NCBI GenBank assembly: GCA_045601285.1
Contig: JAZRZJ010000007.1
Location: forward strand, 1-57,503
DNA length: 57,503 nucleotides
Direction: 5' to 3'
DNA from: F23-B02 sp045601285
GTDB lineage: Bacteria > Bacillota > Clostridia > Oscillospirales > Oscillospiraceae
Positions 49,857-57,503 of the stretch are shown here, in pieces. A program made the position numbers and the translations under genes. The notes beneath the pieces are model-generated. The model searched no databases. It saw only the letters and a list, made by a program, of their open reading frames with translations, and had not been told where the DNA came from. Every line of letters begins with the position of its first letter. Positions within the stretch are counted from its first letter, which is position 1.

Positions 49857-49933
49857 GCCTCCGTAGCTCAGCAGGATAGAGCGTTCGCCTCCTAAGCGAA
49901 AGGCCACGCGTTCGAATCGCGTCGGGGGTGCCA
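49857..49933 (+). tRNA. tRNA-Arg, anticodon CCT
   Basis: A full cloverleaf: acceptor GCCTCCG (49857-49863) with CGGGGGT (49979-style 3' side at 49923-49929, one terminal G-U), D stem GCTC/GAGC, anticodon stem TTCGC/GCGAA with loop CTCCTAA and anticodon CCT at 49891-49893, T stem ACGCG/CGCGT with loop TTCGAAT, and an encoded CCA end at 49931-49933. It reads AGG codons. Confidence 0.95.
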
Positions 49934-49935
49934 AT

Positions 49936-49977
49936 AACAGCCGCAAAACAAGTTCGTTCTGCGGCTGTTGTTTTATT
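49936..49977. terminator. Terminator after tRNA-Arg
   Basis: AACAGCCGCA (49936-49945) pairs perfectly with TGCGGCTGTT (49960-49969), then GTTTTATTT. It can also act on the sortase transcript coming from the right. Confidence 0.85.
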
Positions 49978-50049
49978 TCATCGCTTCTGGAGGTGTGAAC
50001 ACGAAAACGCTTACAGCGATACATCTGTTTTGAGTAAATTTATTATATG

Positions 50050-50805
50050 TTATTTTTCTAAGTAAGCTGCTACTATAAATCTTCCGTCAGTGTCATGGTA
50101 GCTGCATGTTGAAAGCAGCAGAATTTGTGAATTAGGGGGAGGGGTGAAGCCGGTATCATACAGCGAATTGTCAATTAGCCACCCCACAAGCTCCGCGAAT
50201 CCCTTTTCGCTCAGGTTACCGCCGTGGTCATAATATTTATATCCAACCTTGCCGAAGGGAACGACCTCGCATTTTACTGCCGCAAAGATCCTGTATTCGC
50301 GTTGTTCATAAAGACTGTCAAAGATAACAGAAGGATGTTCATGAAAAAATCCTTCATCTGTATAGTTGTCAAGGGTCCCGAACATAGTGCCATTGTGCAT
50401 ATTGTGTCCATGAACAATTATGCAATCGCTATCCGGAGTACAACCATACCCGATAAAAGGTGTACCGCTCACGGAGGAAGAGCCGTCAAACGCGCGATGC
50501 AGATAGTAGTTAGGCTCAAAGGGAGTATACATTACGGGATAATCTATGGCTGTCCCGGGAATTTTCAGCCATGCGGCAAAATCACCGTTTTGACTGTATA
50601 ATTCGATATATTTAGAAAGTAATTGGGTGCTATCGTCCGCAGTTCCCTCGAGCCCATCGGCGGAGTTCACTGTCTCGGCAATACGGTCAAACGCCGCCTG
50701 TTCTTTGTCTCCGCGAACCTTTATAAATATCAGCATAAACACAGAAATGCAAAATGTGATTATCAGCAAGGCAAGGATTACGCTTCTTAATATACGCTTT
50801 TTCAT
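50050..50805 (-). CDS. Class B sortase
   Basis: A 251-residue transpeptidase that joins surface proteins to peptidoglycan or into polymers. An N-terminal membrane anchor (about residues 6-29) precedes the sortase fold with the catalytic residues in HGHNM (His134), LLSTCSY (Cys234) and DGRFIVAA (Arg242). The LSTCSY form and the insertion near 145-210 fit class B. It lies 64 bases downstream of a gene whose product ends in a sorting signal, so that protein is its likely substrate. AAGGT is a weak ribosome site. Confidence 0.92.
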   Translation of the reverse strand: MKKRILRSVILALLIITFCISVFMLIFIKVRGDKEQAAFDRIAETVNSADGLEGTADDSTQLLSKYIELYSQNGDFAAWLKIPGTAIDYPVMYTPFEPNYYLHRAFDGSSSVSGTPFIGYGCTPDSDCIIVHGHNMHNGTMFGTLDNYTDEGFFHEHPSVIFDSLYEQREYRIFAAVKCEVVPFGKVGYKYYDHGGNLSEKGFAELVGWLIDNSLYDTGFTPPPNSQILLLSTCSYHDTDGRFIVAAYLEK

Positions 50806-50825
50806 TTTGAATCTACCTTATATAT

Positions 50826-50858
50826 AATTAAAGCGGGGGAATAACCCCCGCCTTAATT
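50826..50858. repeat. GC-rich hairpin between the surface protein and sortase genes
   Basis: GCGGGGG (50833-50839) pairs with CCCCCGC (50845-50851), extended by AATTAA/TTAATT after one mismatch. No U run follows on the minus strand, so it may act as a partial terminator or as an mRNA-stabilising stem that lowers sortase output relative to its substrate. Confidence 0.65.
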
Positions 50859-50869
50859 ATTGTTGATTA

Positions 50870-53854
50870 TTATATTTCTTCATCTTTTTTGCGGGTTATT
50901 GCAATGCCTGCAATGCCTGCTGCAGAAAGACCCATGAGCCAAGCCCAAAGAGCGGTGTTGCTGTCATCTCCGGTCTTGGGTGCTGCTTCGGGAGTTACCG
51001 TAAGAGTACCTTCGATAAGAGTAATGTTGTAGTTTGCAGCATTTGTTCCATCGTTGAGTGTATACTCAAAGGTGTTCTTGGAAGAGCCGATTTCGGTCTG
51101 ACTTCCGGTTACATTGTAGCTTGCGCCTTCGCCGTCAACAAATCCGGTTGCGGTAACTGTGTCGCAGGTAAGTGCATTGCCGTCATAGGATTTGCTTGCA
51201 GAGCCACTGGTGATAGTAACATTTGCGGGAGTTACGGTCAGCGTGCCGCTTACACATTCTGCAAAGCTGTACTGATCGGTAACATCGGTATCACCGTGCA
51301 ATACCTTGTAGGATACGATGACGTTTGCGGAGGAACCGGCATTAAGCTGAGTGCCTTCAACAACGGCAACGAGCTCGTCACCGGGGAGAAGAACACCTTC
51401 AGTATATGTGTATCCGCATTCGGTGAGTGCAGTGCCGTCGTATACTTTTTCAGCACTGTTGGCGGTGATGACAATGGGTGTTGCAATGGGTGTAATAACG
51501 AGCTTGCCGTCAACAGCATCGGCAACTATATATTTTGCAGTGCCGTCGATCATACCGACAACGTCATCGGCAAATGCTGCGGGGTAGGTGCCTGAGACAA
51601 CGCCGGAAGCGCCGACTTCAATAGAACCGAATGCGGCATCTGCGGGTGCTCCGCTGAAGCCGGAGACACTGTGAGTCTCGCCGTCGTACTCAAATTCAGC
51701 ACTGTTTGCGGTGAGGGTCACGTTTTTGTAGTAGTAGATATTAATAACATTGTTGTCAGCCGCGATTACAATGCTCTGTGCAGCATTGCTGACAGGAGTG
51801 TAGCCCTCAATATTCATGGGCAGTTCCTCAGCAGCTGCGCCGAGAACCTGATTATACACTGTTTTGGACGGGGACACGGGAATATCGGTGCCGTTCCAAA
51901 GGTAATTAACAGTATAGTCAAGATCGGTGCGAGGATCGTAGAAGACCTTTATGACGTTATTGCCTTCGCCTATGACAAGAGGCAGATTGTCAACCTTGGT
52001 GAATGCGTAGCCCGGAACATCTTTGCCGGTGTAGCTGCTGATTACCGCACCGTACTTAGCACGTCCGGTTTCGGTCTTGCTGTTATCAAGAACACCGCCG
52101 TAGTAGTATTCTATGCTGTAATCGTAACTGTTACGCACATAGAAGAGCTTGAGAGTGAGGCTGCCGTCACCTGCAATATTACCGGAAAGGCAAGTGCCGT
52201 CAACGGATTTGTCAAGCGTGAAGCCGGGGAAGCTGAGCTCATCTGCGGGAGTTATCTCGGCAACAGTATCAGTAATTCCGGACTTGTACTCGGTCTTGTC
52301 TAAGGCAAAGCTGCCGTCAAGCTGCTCAAGATAATACTCAATTTTGTACTGTGTATTCTCAAGGGGGGCATACTGGGCAACATAGGTAATGTCGCCGGTC
52401 ACTACATCTGCGATAACAGGCTGCCACCCGATAAAGCTGAAGCCGCTGTCAGGATTGACGACAGGTGCAGCAGGAGTAGCGGACCATTTCTTGATATCTT
52501 TGTAAATTACGTTGCCGTCACTGTCCTGACCTTCAATGCTGCCGTTTGCGCCCTGATTGAAGATAACAGTATAACGGCTGGTTTCACCTTTGAGACCGGG
52601 AACAGGAAATTCAAAGCACTCACAGCAGGACCACTTGAGGAAAGTGTGACCGTTTGCAGGATGGAATACGCTGTCGTCGAAGCCCTCAGCATCTACATCG
52701 AGCTTAACGGTGTATGTAAGATTATAGGTGTAGATATATGTTGTGCAATTGAACTTATTGACAACCTTAGGCTCTACACTGCTCAGCTGCCATTCATATC
52801 CGTTTTCACCGCTCTTGAAATTGTCGGGGCAGGCGATGACGGAAACAAAGTCACCCATGGGGTCAAGAACCATTGCACCGGAGCCGGAGCTGCCGATGCT
52901 TGCCTTGATGCTTTTGCTGATGGCAGCGAATACGGCATTAAGCTGAGAGGCGTTGTCGGCACTGTAAGCGAAGGTAAAGCCGCCAAAAGCGGGATTTGCA
53001 ATGCTGCACTTCAGAAAATCGTTTACAGATGGGCCTCCGTAATATGTATATTCACAGGGAGTGCCAAAGCCAATGGTATAAACAGATGCGCAATTGCGGA
53101 GGGCTGCTGCTGCAGCGGAGGTGTCGGCATTGACCTGCGCACTGCCGTAAATACCGGAGCCACCGCTCCTTGAGTAGTTTGGTGCACCGTCAGACAGTGT
53201 TACAACGTATCTGTTGGAGGGATACACAAAACTGATGTCGGGAGAGCCGAACATAGAAGCTGCGGTGCAAAGTCCTGCATCAAGATTTGTGCCGTAATTT
53301 GTACCCATGCAGTTAATGGCTTTTACAGCGGCGTCGTAGCCTGCTTTAGTGGATACGTCGACCCAACCGCAGGCAACAGCTGCCTTATCGCTGAACTGAA
53401 CGAGAGAGATAAAACGACCTGCGCCGACAACATCTCCCTTGTAGCTGTCAATGAAACTGATAGCAGCACTCTTTGCAGCGGCAAGGCGACTGGGAGCTTT
53501 GTCCCAGCAGTACTGCTGACCGCATACGGAGCAATAATTCATAGACTCTGAAGCATCTATAAGGAGAACGGTTGCGGCAGCTCCGGGAACGATAAGCTTA
53601 TCTGTGCTTTCGGCAACCACTTTGAGATTGATATCAAAGCAATTATCACCCTTGTCAACTGCAGTTTTGCTTAAGGTGAGTTTTGTGCCGTCGAATGTGC
53701 AGTAGGAGAGAGAGCCGTTACCTGTGGCTTCCCACACATCTCCTTTGTATGCACCGTTTTTGACATTGCCGCTGTCAAACGTAAATCCACACAATGACAA
53801 TACTGCCACAATCATGCAAATGCATACGATTATGGAAATAATACGCTTTTTCAT
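50870..53854 (-). CDS. Cell-wall-anchored VWA-domain surface protein with sorting signal
   Basis: A 994-residue exported protein. After a signal peptide (about 1-23) comes a von Willebrand A domain with an intact metal site DASES (100-104), TNLDAG and LSDGAPNY, and a Cys cluster CSVCGQQYC just behind it. Then come a Listeria-Bacteroides type repeat (FNQGANGSIEG..FIGWQPV), three MucBP-like repeats (IEYYLEQLDGS, IEYYYGGVLDN, VNYLWNGTD) and MBG-type beta repeats. The end carries a PKTGD sorting motif, a hydrophobic stretch and RKKDEEI. AGGAGG lies 6 bases before ATG 53854; the upstream extension of the frame is not used. Probably an adhesin or pilus-tip-like protein fixed by the next gene's sortase. 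Confidence 0.88.
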   Translation of the reverse strand: MKKRIISIIVCICMIVAVLSLCGFTFDSGNVKNGAYKGDVWEATGNGSLSYCTFDGTKLTLSKTAVDKGDNCFDINLKVVAESTDKLIVPGAAATVLLIDASESMNYCSVCGQQYCWDKAPSRLAAAKSAAISFIDSYKGDVVGAGRFISLVQFSDKAAVACGWVDVSTKAGYDAAVKAINCMGTNYGTNLDAGLCTAASMFGSPDISFVYPSNRYVVTLSDGAPNYSRSGGSGIYGSAQVNADTSAAAAALRNCASVYTIGFGTPCEYTYYGGPSVNDFLKCSIANPAFGGFTFAYSADNASQLNAVFAAISKSIKASIGSSGSGAMVLDPMGDFVSVIACPDNFKSGENGYEWQLSSVEPKVVNKFNCTTYIYTYNLTYTVKLDVDAEGFDDSVFHPANGHTFLKWSCCECFEFPVPGLKGETSRYTVIFNQGANGSIEGQDSDGNVIYKDIKKWSATPAAPVVNPDSGFSFIGWQPVIADVVTGDITYVAQYAPLENTQYKIEYYLEQLDGSFALDKTEYKSGITDTVAEITPADELSFPGFTLDKSVDGTCLSGNIAGDGSLTLKLFYVRNSYDYSIEYYYGGVLDNSKTETGRAKYGAVISSYTGKDVPGYAFTKVDNLPLVIGEGNNVIKVFYDPRTDLDYTVNYLWNGTDIPVSPSKTVYNQVLGAAAEELPMNIEGYTPVSNAAQSIVIAADNNVINIYYYKNVTLTANSAEFEYDGETHSVSGFSGAPADAAFGSIEVGASGVVSGTYPAAFADDVVGMIDGTAKYIVADAVDGKLVITPIATPIVITANSAEKVYDGTALTECGYTYTEGVLLPGDELVAVVEGTQLNAGSSANVIVSYKVLHGDTDVTDQYSFAECVSGTLTVTPANVTITSGSASKSYDGNALTCDTVTATGFVDGEGASYNVTGSQTEIGSSKNTFEYTLNDGTNAANYNITLIEGTLTVTPEAAPKTGDDSNTALWAWLMGLSAAGIAGIAITRKKDEEI

Positions 53855-53946
53855 GTTGCGCCTCCTGGAAAACTTGCTATTAGTTTGCTGAAATGATTGT
53901 TCAATTAGTGAATAGTGATTACTATATCTTATAAACCAGCAGAGTA

Positions 53947-53975
53947 AGTATACATTAAATAATAAACAAAAACAA
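53947..53975 (-). promoter_or_regulatory. Promoter of the surface protein-sortase operon
   Basis: On the minus strand TTGTTT (53975-53970), a 17-base spacer and TATACT (53952-53947), giving an untranslated leader of about 85 bases. The 277 bases between this operon and the divergent gene at 54132 are AT-rich and hold no other gene. Confidence 0.6.
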
Positions 53976-54090
53976 GTGTTTTCGATTGCTGTTTTTTGAA
54001 ATCTTTCAATTTTTCCGGCAAAAAAAGGCAAACGACAATAAAATAGCTGAACAATTCCGGTTGGATATGGAAATTCGGTTTTAAATGCTG

Positions 54091-54096
54091 TATAAT
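54091..54096 (+). promoter_or_regulatory. Probable -10 element of the DUF6941-like gene
   Basis: A perfect TATAAT at 54091-54096 lies 36 bases before the start codon. No good -35 box stands 16-18 bases upstream, so an activator may be required. Confidence 0.45.
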
Positions 54097-54131
54097 TCAG
54101 CCATAAATTTAATTTAATGGGAGGAAACCGC

Positions 54132-54530
54132 ATGACAAGGATATCGGATATTATTTTTTGCCTTAATGCCTCCGGCAATCAGGAGAGAGGAATGTGTGCA
54201 AACGGAATATTGACAAGCATCACACCGGAACAGCTCCCCGGGCAGTTTTCATTTGCTGTCATTGTGACGTTTTTGGGCTTAGACGCCTCAAAGCCCCACC
54301 GCATAAAGGTGGAGCTGTTCAATGAAAGCGAGATCACCGCAAGCATTGAGGGGGCTATGCCGATCGTAAAGGACAAAACATGCCTGCCCGCCGATTACAA
54401 GGGACTGAATTTGAAAATGGATTGGAATAGGGTAAAGTTCGAAACAGGGGGTGAATATACCCTGACTGTTGCCGTGGACGGAGTTATGCTTGGTGAGAAA
54501 AAAATATTTGTGATGGCAAAGCAAGGGTGA
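54132..54530 (+). CDS. Small cytosolic protein, DUF6941-like
   Basis: A 132-residue protein with no signal or membrane segment. It alternates short strands (FSFAVIVTFLGLD, HRIKVELFNESE, EYTLTVAVDGVMLGEKKIFV), suggesting a small beta-sandwich, and resembles DUF6941-type proteins; that link is tentative. ATG 54132 follows GGGAGG (54119-54124) at 7 bases. It is a single gene between two surface-protein genes, but nothing in it shows a direct connection to them. Confidence 0.65.
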   Translation: MTRISDIIFCLNASGNQERGMCANGILTSITPEQLPGQFSFAVIVTFLGLDASKPHRIKVELFNESEITASIEGAMPIVKDKTCLPADYKGLNLKMDWNRVKFETGGEYTLTVAVDGVMLGEKKIFVMAKQG

Positions 54531-54612
54531 AGAGCTCCGGCAGTAGTTTTATATACATTTATATATAGTATTACCATACATTACTTTAATCAAAATAGTG
54601 CTTTTTAATTTG

Positions 54613-54641
54613 TTGACAAAAATGTAATAGAATGTGATAAT
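54613..54641 (+). promoter_or_regulatory. Promoter of the secreted phosphoesterase gene
   Basis: TTGACA (54613-54618), 17 bases, GATAAT (54636-54641). It leaves a leader of about 60 bases that includes AGGAGG (54694-54699) and a five-codon frame MRYEK (54704-54721) overlapping the real start. Confidence 0.75.
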
Positions 54642-54710
54642 ACTTATGTTTAAATGTGTATGTTATTTTTTGTAAAACGCACAAATCTTTCGAAGGAGGA
54701 AAAATGAGAT

Positions 54711-57503
54711 ATGAAAAATAAGCAGACAATTACCAGAAAAGCTCTGGCGCTACTGCTTGTCATTGTCATGTGCATCAGCCTCATGCCGACATTCGTATTT
54801 GCGGCAGCGGACGATGTAACGGTCTATAAGCTGGTCAATGCAATGCAAGCAGACAAGGAATACCTCATCGTAAATACGAATGAAGTTGGTAGCGGCGCCT
54901 ATGCGTTCAAAAACAATAACTCCGAAATAGGAAGAGAATCGGTAACGATTCAGAGCGGCGATGTTGACGGGGATGGCACTGATGATCTTTATATCAGCAG
55001 CGACGTTTCCGAGATCGTGTGGAAAACAGAAACAAACGGCAGCGGCTTCAATCTTTCCAATGGCGGAAAGTATATTGAGGGCTCCGGCGGAGAGCTTGCT
55101 TTTTCATCGTCCCTTGTGAATGCAGGCAGATATTGGACGTATTCCGATAGTGATAGTATTCTGAAGCATCAGGGCGGTAGCAGCACATACTATCTGTATT
55201 ACAGCTCGAGCAGCAGTAACTTTAAAGCTACAAATAGGTCGGGTTCTGAAAAGGCCGTCTATTTCTTTGAGGCGACCACGGCCTCTGCACCCGTAACGCC
55301 TGTAGATCCTCCCGAAGGCGATACCGTCTACACGCTGACGGACAAGTTCGAGGTGGGCAAGACCTATCTGATAGTTTCCGTAAAAGACGGTAAGGGCGTG
55401 GTACTTGCCAATAACGGCAGCAACACCAGCGGCAGCGGATTTGCTACTATTTCCGTCACTGTTGCCGACGGCAAGATAATAGCAACAGGACTTGAAAAGG
55501 CAGAATGGGAAGCCAATCCTGCATCCTCAGAAAGCACTATTGGTCTGTATAACGGCGATACTGTTCTTAAGGTAAACGGCGGCAGCAACCCCTATATCAA
55601 GACGGGCGACAAGAGCTACAGTGCCGGAGGCTTCGGATATACCTCAAAGAACCATGTATCCTATCCTTATGGCACTAATCCTCAGGATTACTACATAGGT
55701 ACATCTAACGGCAGCTTCAAGGCCGCCGCAAGCGAGAATAATCTCGGCGAAGTCTACATCTTTGTCAAGGGCGACGGCGGCGGCGAGCAGCCTGACGAGC
55801 CTGAAGTCAAGGCAGATGTTGAGCTTACACCCGATTCATCCAATCCGCCGAGCGCTAGCAAGACCATTGCGGTCGACGAGAGCGTAAGAGTAAGACTTAC
55901 AAATGGCAGCACCAGCAACGCATATGATTTTACTGCAACATTCAGTAAGGACGGCGTTGCAAAGGCAGAACCCGCCTCTGTAAACATCGAGAAGAGCGGA
56001 ACGGGCGACATAGTGATAACCGGCCTCAAGGACGGTACTACCACGGTTACTTTCACCAACGGGAATACACGTAGCGAGAGAAAGGCAACCCTTAACCTCA
56101 CCGTAGGCACCGGTGTCAGCGACGAGCCTGAAGTCAGGACAATAGAGATCGAGGCAACCAAGGGTACTGCTACGACCCAAGACGTAACCATCGCGGTAGG
56201 TGAAACGATCAATATTGATGTTACACATAAGAGTTCAGAAGCAAAGACATTCACAAATGTATCCGCAGATACATCTGTAGCACAGATTACAGGCGGATCA
56301 AGCTTCAACATTTCCAACACGCAAGCCGGAACGGTTACAGTTAAGGGATTAAAAGAAGGTAATACTACTATTACCTGCACCGGCAAAGGAAGCTCACAGA
56401 GTGGCAGCACATATACCGCAATAATCAACCTCACCGTAGGTGACGGCGGCGATACTCCCGTTGGTCCTCCTGTACCCCCCACCGGCGATGTAATTTACCT
56501 TGGCTTTACTTCCGACGCTCACAATAAGACAAATGATAATTCAGCCGACAGACTTTCCAACTGGCTCGGCAATGTTTCTGCAAAGCTTGGAAATATCACC
56601 TTCGCCGATTTCGGTGCCTGCGGTGATATGGGCGATGCAGGTGCAACCGGAGATACCTTCTGGTCTGACGCTCAGGCTGTTATCGACGTAGTCAGAAACA
56701 GCAAGCTTGTCTCAGGCAACGGCTTCTTCGTAGCAGGCAATCACGAGTGGCAGAACGGCAGCTTCGGTTCCACATCTAATTCCACTAAGAGTTACTATGC
56801 TCAGAACGGTGAAAAGCTCGTCACCGACGACTATATCTTGTACAGCTTCGGCGTGGCAAGCAGCACCAATAACAATCTCAGAACTGAAGATATAACCGCT
56901 CTCGGCAATTATCTCAAGACGGCACCGACTGACCGTCCTATCTTCATACTCTCCCACTTCCCGCTCCACAATGAGGGCTACCGCAGCATTGCAAACAAGG
57001 ATGCTATGATAAGCACCTTGAACGAGTATGCAGATGACCACACTATAATCTTCCTCTGGGGTCACAATCATACCGACTCCGATCCTCATTATGATACTAT
57101 CTACACAGAATCTCTTGAGGGGACTTCAATTGACTTCACCTATGCGGCAGCCGGCTGCATGAGTGACAGTGATTACGGCACTGGCAGCGGCTTTGTCAAG
57201 GGCAAGGGCCTTGTTGCGGCTATCGGCAGCGATACCGTAACTCTTACATACTACACTGAGAACGCAACTGTAGTCGGCAAACCCGAGACCATTAAGCTTG
57301 GCGGCGGCAGCGACACACCTGTAGATCCTCCCGAAGGCGATACCGTCTACACGCTGACGGACAAGTTCGAGATGGGCAAGACCTATCTGATAGTTTCCGT
57401 AAAAGACGGTAAGGGCGTGGTACTTGCCAATAACGGCAGCAACACCAGCGGCAGCGGATTTGCTACTATTTCCGTCACTGTTGCCGACGGCAAGATAATA
57501 GCA
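54711..57503 (+). CDS. Large secreted metallophosphoesterase with internal repeats (3' end outside window)
   Basis: At least 931 codons, open to the window edge. A signal peptide (MKNKQTITRKALALLLVIVM..., cut after VFAAA) starts an exported protein. Residues 197-258 and 870-931 are an almost identical repeat. Between them lie two bacterial Ig-like (BIG2-type) domains (about 365-580, ending in TVKGLKEGNTTITCTG) and a calcineurin-like phosphoesterase domain (about 594-860) with metal motifs TSDAHN, GDMGDAG, AGNHEW, SHFPLH and GHNHTD. The start is ATG 54711, 11 bases after AGGAGG; an ATG at 54704 opens only five codons. The missing C-terminus may carry a sorting signal. Likely an extracellular nucleotidase or phosphatase; substrate unknown. 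Confidence 0.85.
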   Translation, partial: MKNKQTITRKALALLLVIVMCISLMPTFVFAAADDVTVYKLVNAMQADKEYLIVNTNEVGSGAYAFKNNNSEIGRESVTIQSGDVDGDGTDDLYISSDVSEIVWKTETNGSGFNLSNGGKYIEGSGGELAFSSSLVNAGRYWTYSDSDSILKHQGGSSTYYLYYSSSSSNFKATNRSGSEKAVYFFEATTASAPVTPVDPPEGDTVYTLTDKFEVGKTYLIVSVKDGKGVVLANNGSNTSGSGFATISVTVADGKIIATGLEKAEWEANPASSESTIGLYNGDTVLKVNGGSNPYIKTGDKSYSAGGFGYTSKNHVSYPYGTNPQDYYIGTSNGSFKAAASENNLGEVYIFVKGDGGGEQPDEPEVKADVELTPDSSNPPSASKTIAVDESVRVRLTNGSTSNAYDFTATFSKDGVAKAEPASVNIEKSGTGDIVITGLKDGTTTVTFTNGNTRSERKATLNLTVGTGVSDEPEVRTIEIEATKGTATTQDVTIAVGETINIDVTHKSSEAKTFTNVSADTSVAQITGGSSFNISNTQAGTVTVKGLKEGNTTITCTGKGSSQSGSTYTAIINLTVGDGGDTPVGPPVPPTGDVIYLGFTSDAHNKTNDNSADRLSNWLGNVSAKLGNITFADFGACGDMGDAGATGDTFWSDAQAVIDVVRNSKLVSGNGFFVAGNHEWQNGSFGSTSNSTKSYYAQNGEKLVTDDYILYSFGVASSTNNNLRTEDITALGNYLKTAPTDRPIFILSHFPLHNEGYRSIANKDAMISTLNEYADDHTIIFLWGHNHTDSDPHYDTIYTESLEGTSIDFTYAAAGCMSDSDYGTGSGFVKGKGLVAAIGSDTVTLTYYTENATVVGKPETIKLGGGSDTPVDPPEGDTVYTLTDKFEMGKTYLIVSVKDGKGVVLANNGSNTSGSGFATISVTVADGKIIA
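55299..55484 (+). repeat. Long in-frame direct repeat, copy 1
   Basis: This 186-base segment recurs at 57318-57503 (2019 bases on, 673 codons) with a single difference, G55353 against A57372 (Val to Met). The second copy is cut by the window edge, so the true repeat is longer. Confidence 0.95.
57318..57503 (+). repeat. Long in-frame direct repeat, copy 2 (truncated by window)
   Basis: Second copy of the repeat at 55299-55484 with 185 of 186 bases identical. The encoded module begins VDPPEGDTVYTLTDKFE and continues as a glycine- and serine-rich strand domain. Confidence 0.95.

Noticed and set aside
50870..54178. Longer N-terminus for the VWA surface protein
   Set aside because: The extra 108 codons cross the promoter and lack a signal peptide, whereas ATG 53854 has AGGAGG and a proper signal sequence.

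Overview
The window reads as a chromosomal segment of a low-GC-phylum (Firmicutes/Bacillota) endospore former, most likely a Clostridia gut organism of the Oscillospirales/Ruminococcaceae type. The evidence is a Gram-positive PolC, the sporulation genes yabP, yabQ, spoIIGA and sigE, a class B sortase with a cell-wall-sorted substrate, an ECF transporter core, AGGAGG-type ribosome sites, and a base composition that looks slightly GC-rich by eye. No phage, IS element, CRISPR array or rRNA operon was recognised. The species assignment is inference.

Layout. 1-5 kb: tail of an unknown gene, a zinc-ribbon membrane protein, an RlmI-type methyltransferase, then ecfA1-ecfA2-ecfT-truA. 5-11 kb: a lipoprotein, then a tightly overlapped operon with a zinc-finger Clp ATPase (ClpE-like), a threonine aldolase-like enzyme, a macrodomain hydrolase, a rhomboid protease and a DUF523 protein. 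11-14.4 kb: yabP-yabQ-divIC, a convergent ECF sigma/anti-sigma pair, a 0.6-kb non-coding stretch rich in TGCA, and a 25-codon membrane micro-gene. 14.4-22.6 kb: an RluA-family pseudouridine synthase, a potABCD polyamine importer behind a possible attenuator, and a GntR/YtrA-type regulator with its ABC exporter. 22.7-27.1 kb: an HtrA protease, a 314-bp nested palindrome, spoIIGA-sigE and an EamA permease. 27.2-36.6 kb: pyrH-frr-uppS-dxr-rseP-ispG-polC, compact but lacking the cdsA usually found between uppS and dxr. 36.6-41.1 kb: an accessory patch with gene remnants, an acyltransferase, a lipoprotein and a pseudokinase/C-type-lectin transmembrane protein. 41.2-46.6 kb: thiamine pyrophosphokinase, mnmG, mnmA, and cysK-cysE behind a polycysteine leader peptide and terminator. 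46.7-57.5 kb: a fused MacB-like ABC transporter, tRNA-Arg(CCT), a class B sortase, its probable VWA-domain substrate, a small DUF6941-like protein, and a large secreted metallophosphoesterase that runs off the window.

How the genes work together. mnmG and mnmA both modify wobble uridine 34 of tRNAs, and MnmA depends on sulfur drawn from cysteine; the next operon makes cysteine from serine and appears to be governed by ribosome-mediated attenuation. The sortase, its sorting-signal partner and the phosphoesterase form a surface module. Clp, rhomboid and macrodomain genes form a proteostasis/ADP-ribose operon. The observations most worth testing are the Cys5/Cys2 leader peptide with a base-pairing antiterminator (44.75-44.98 kb), the pseudokinase-lectin receptor (39.2-41.1 kb), the potABCD leader, the leaderless-looking promoters, and the nested palindromic repeat family.
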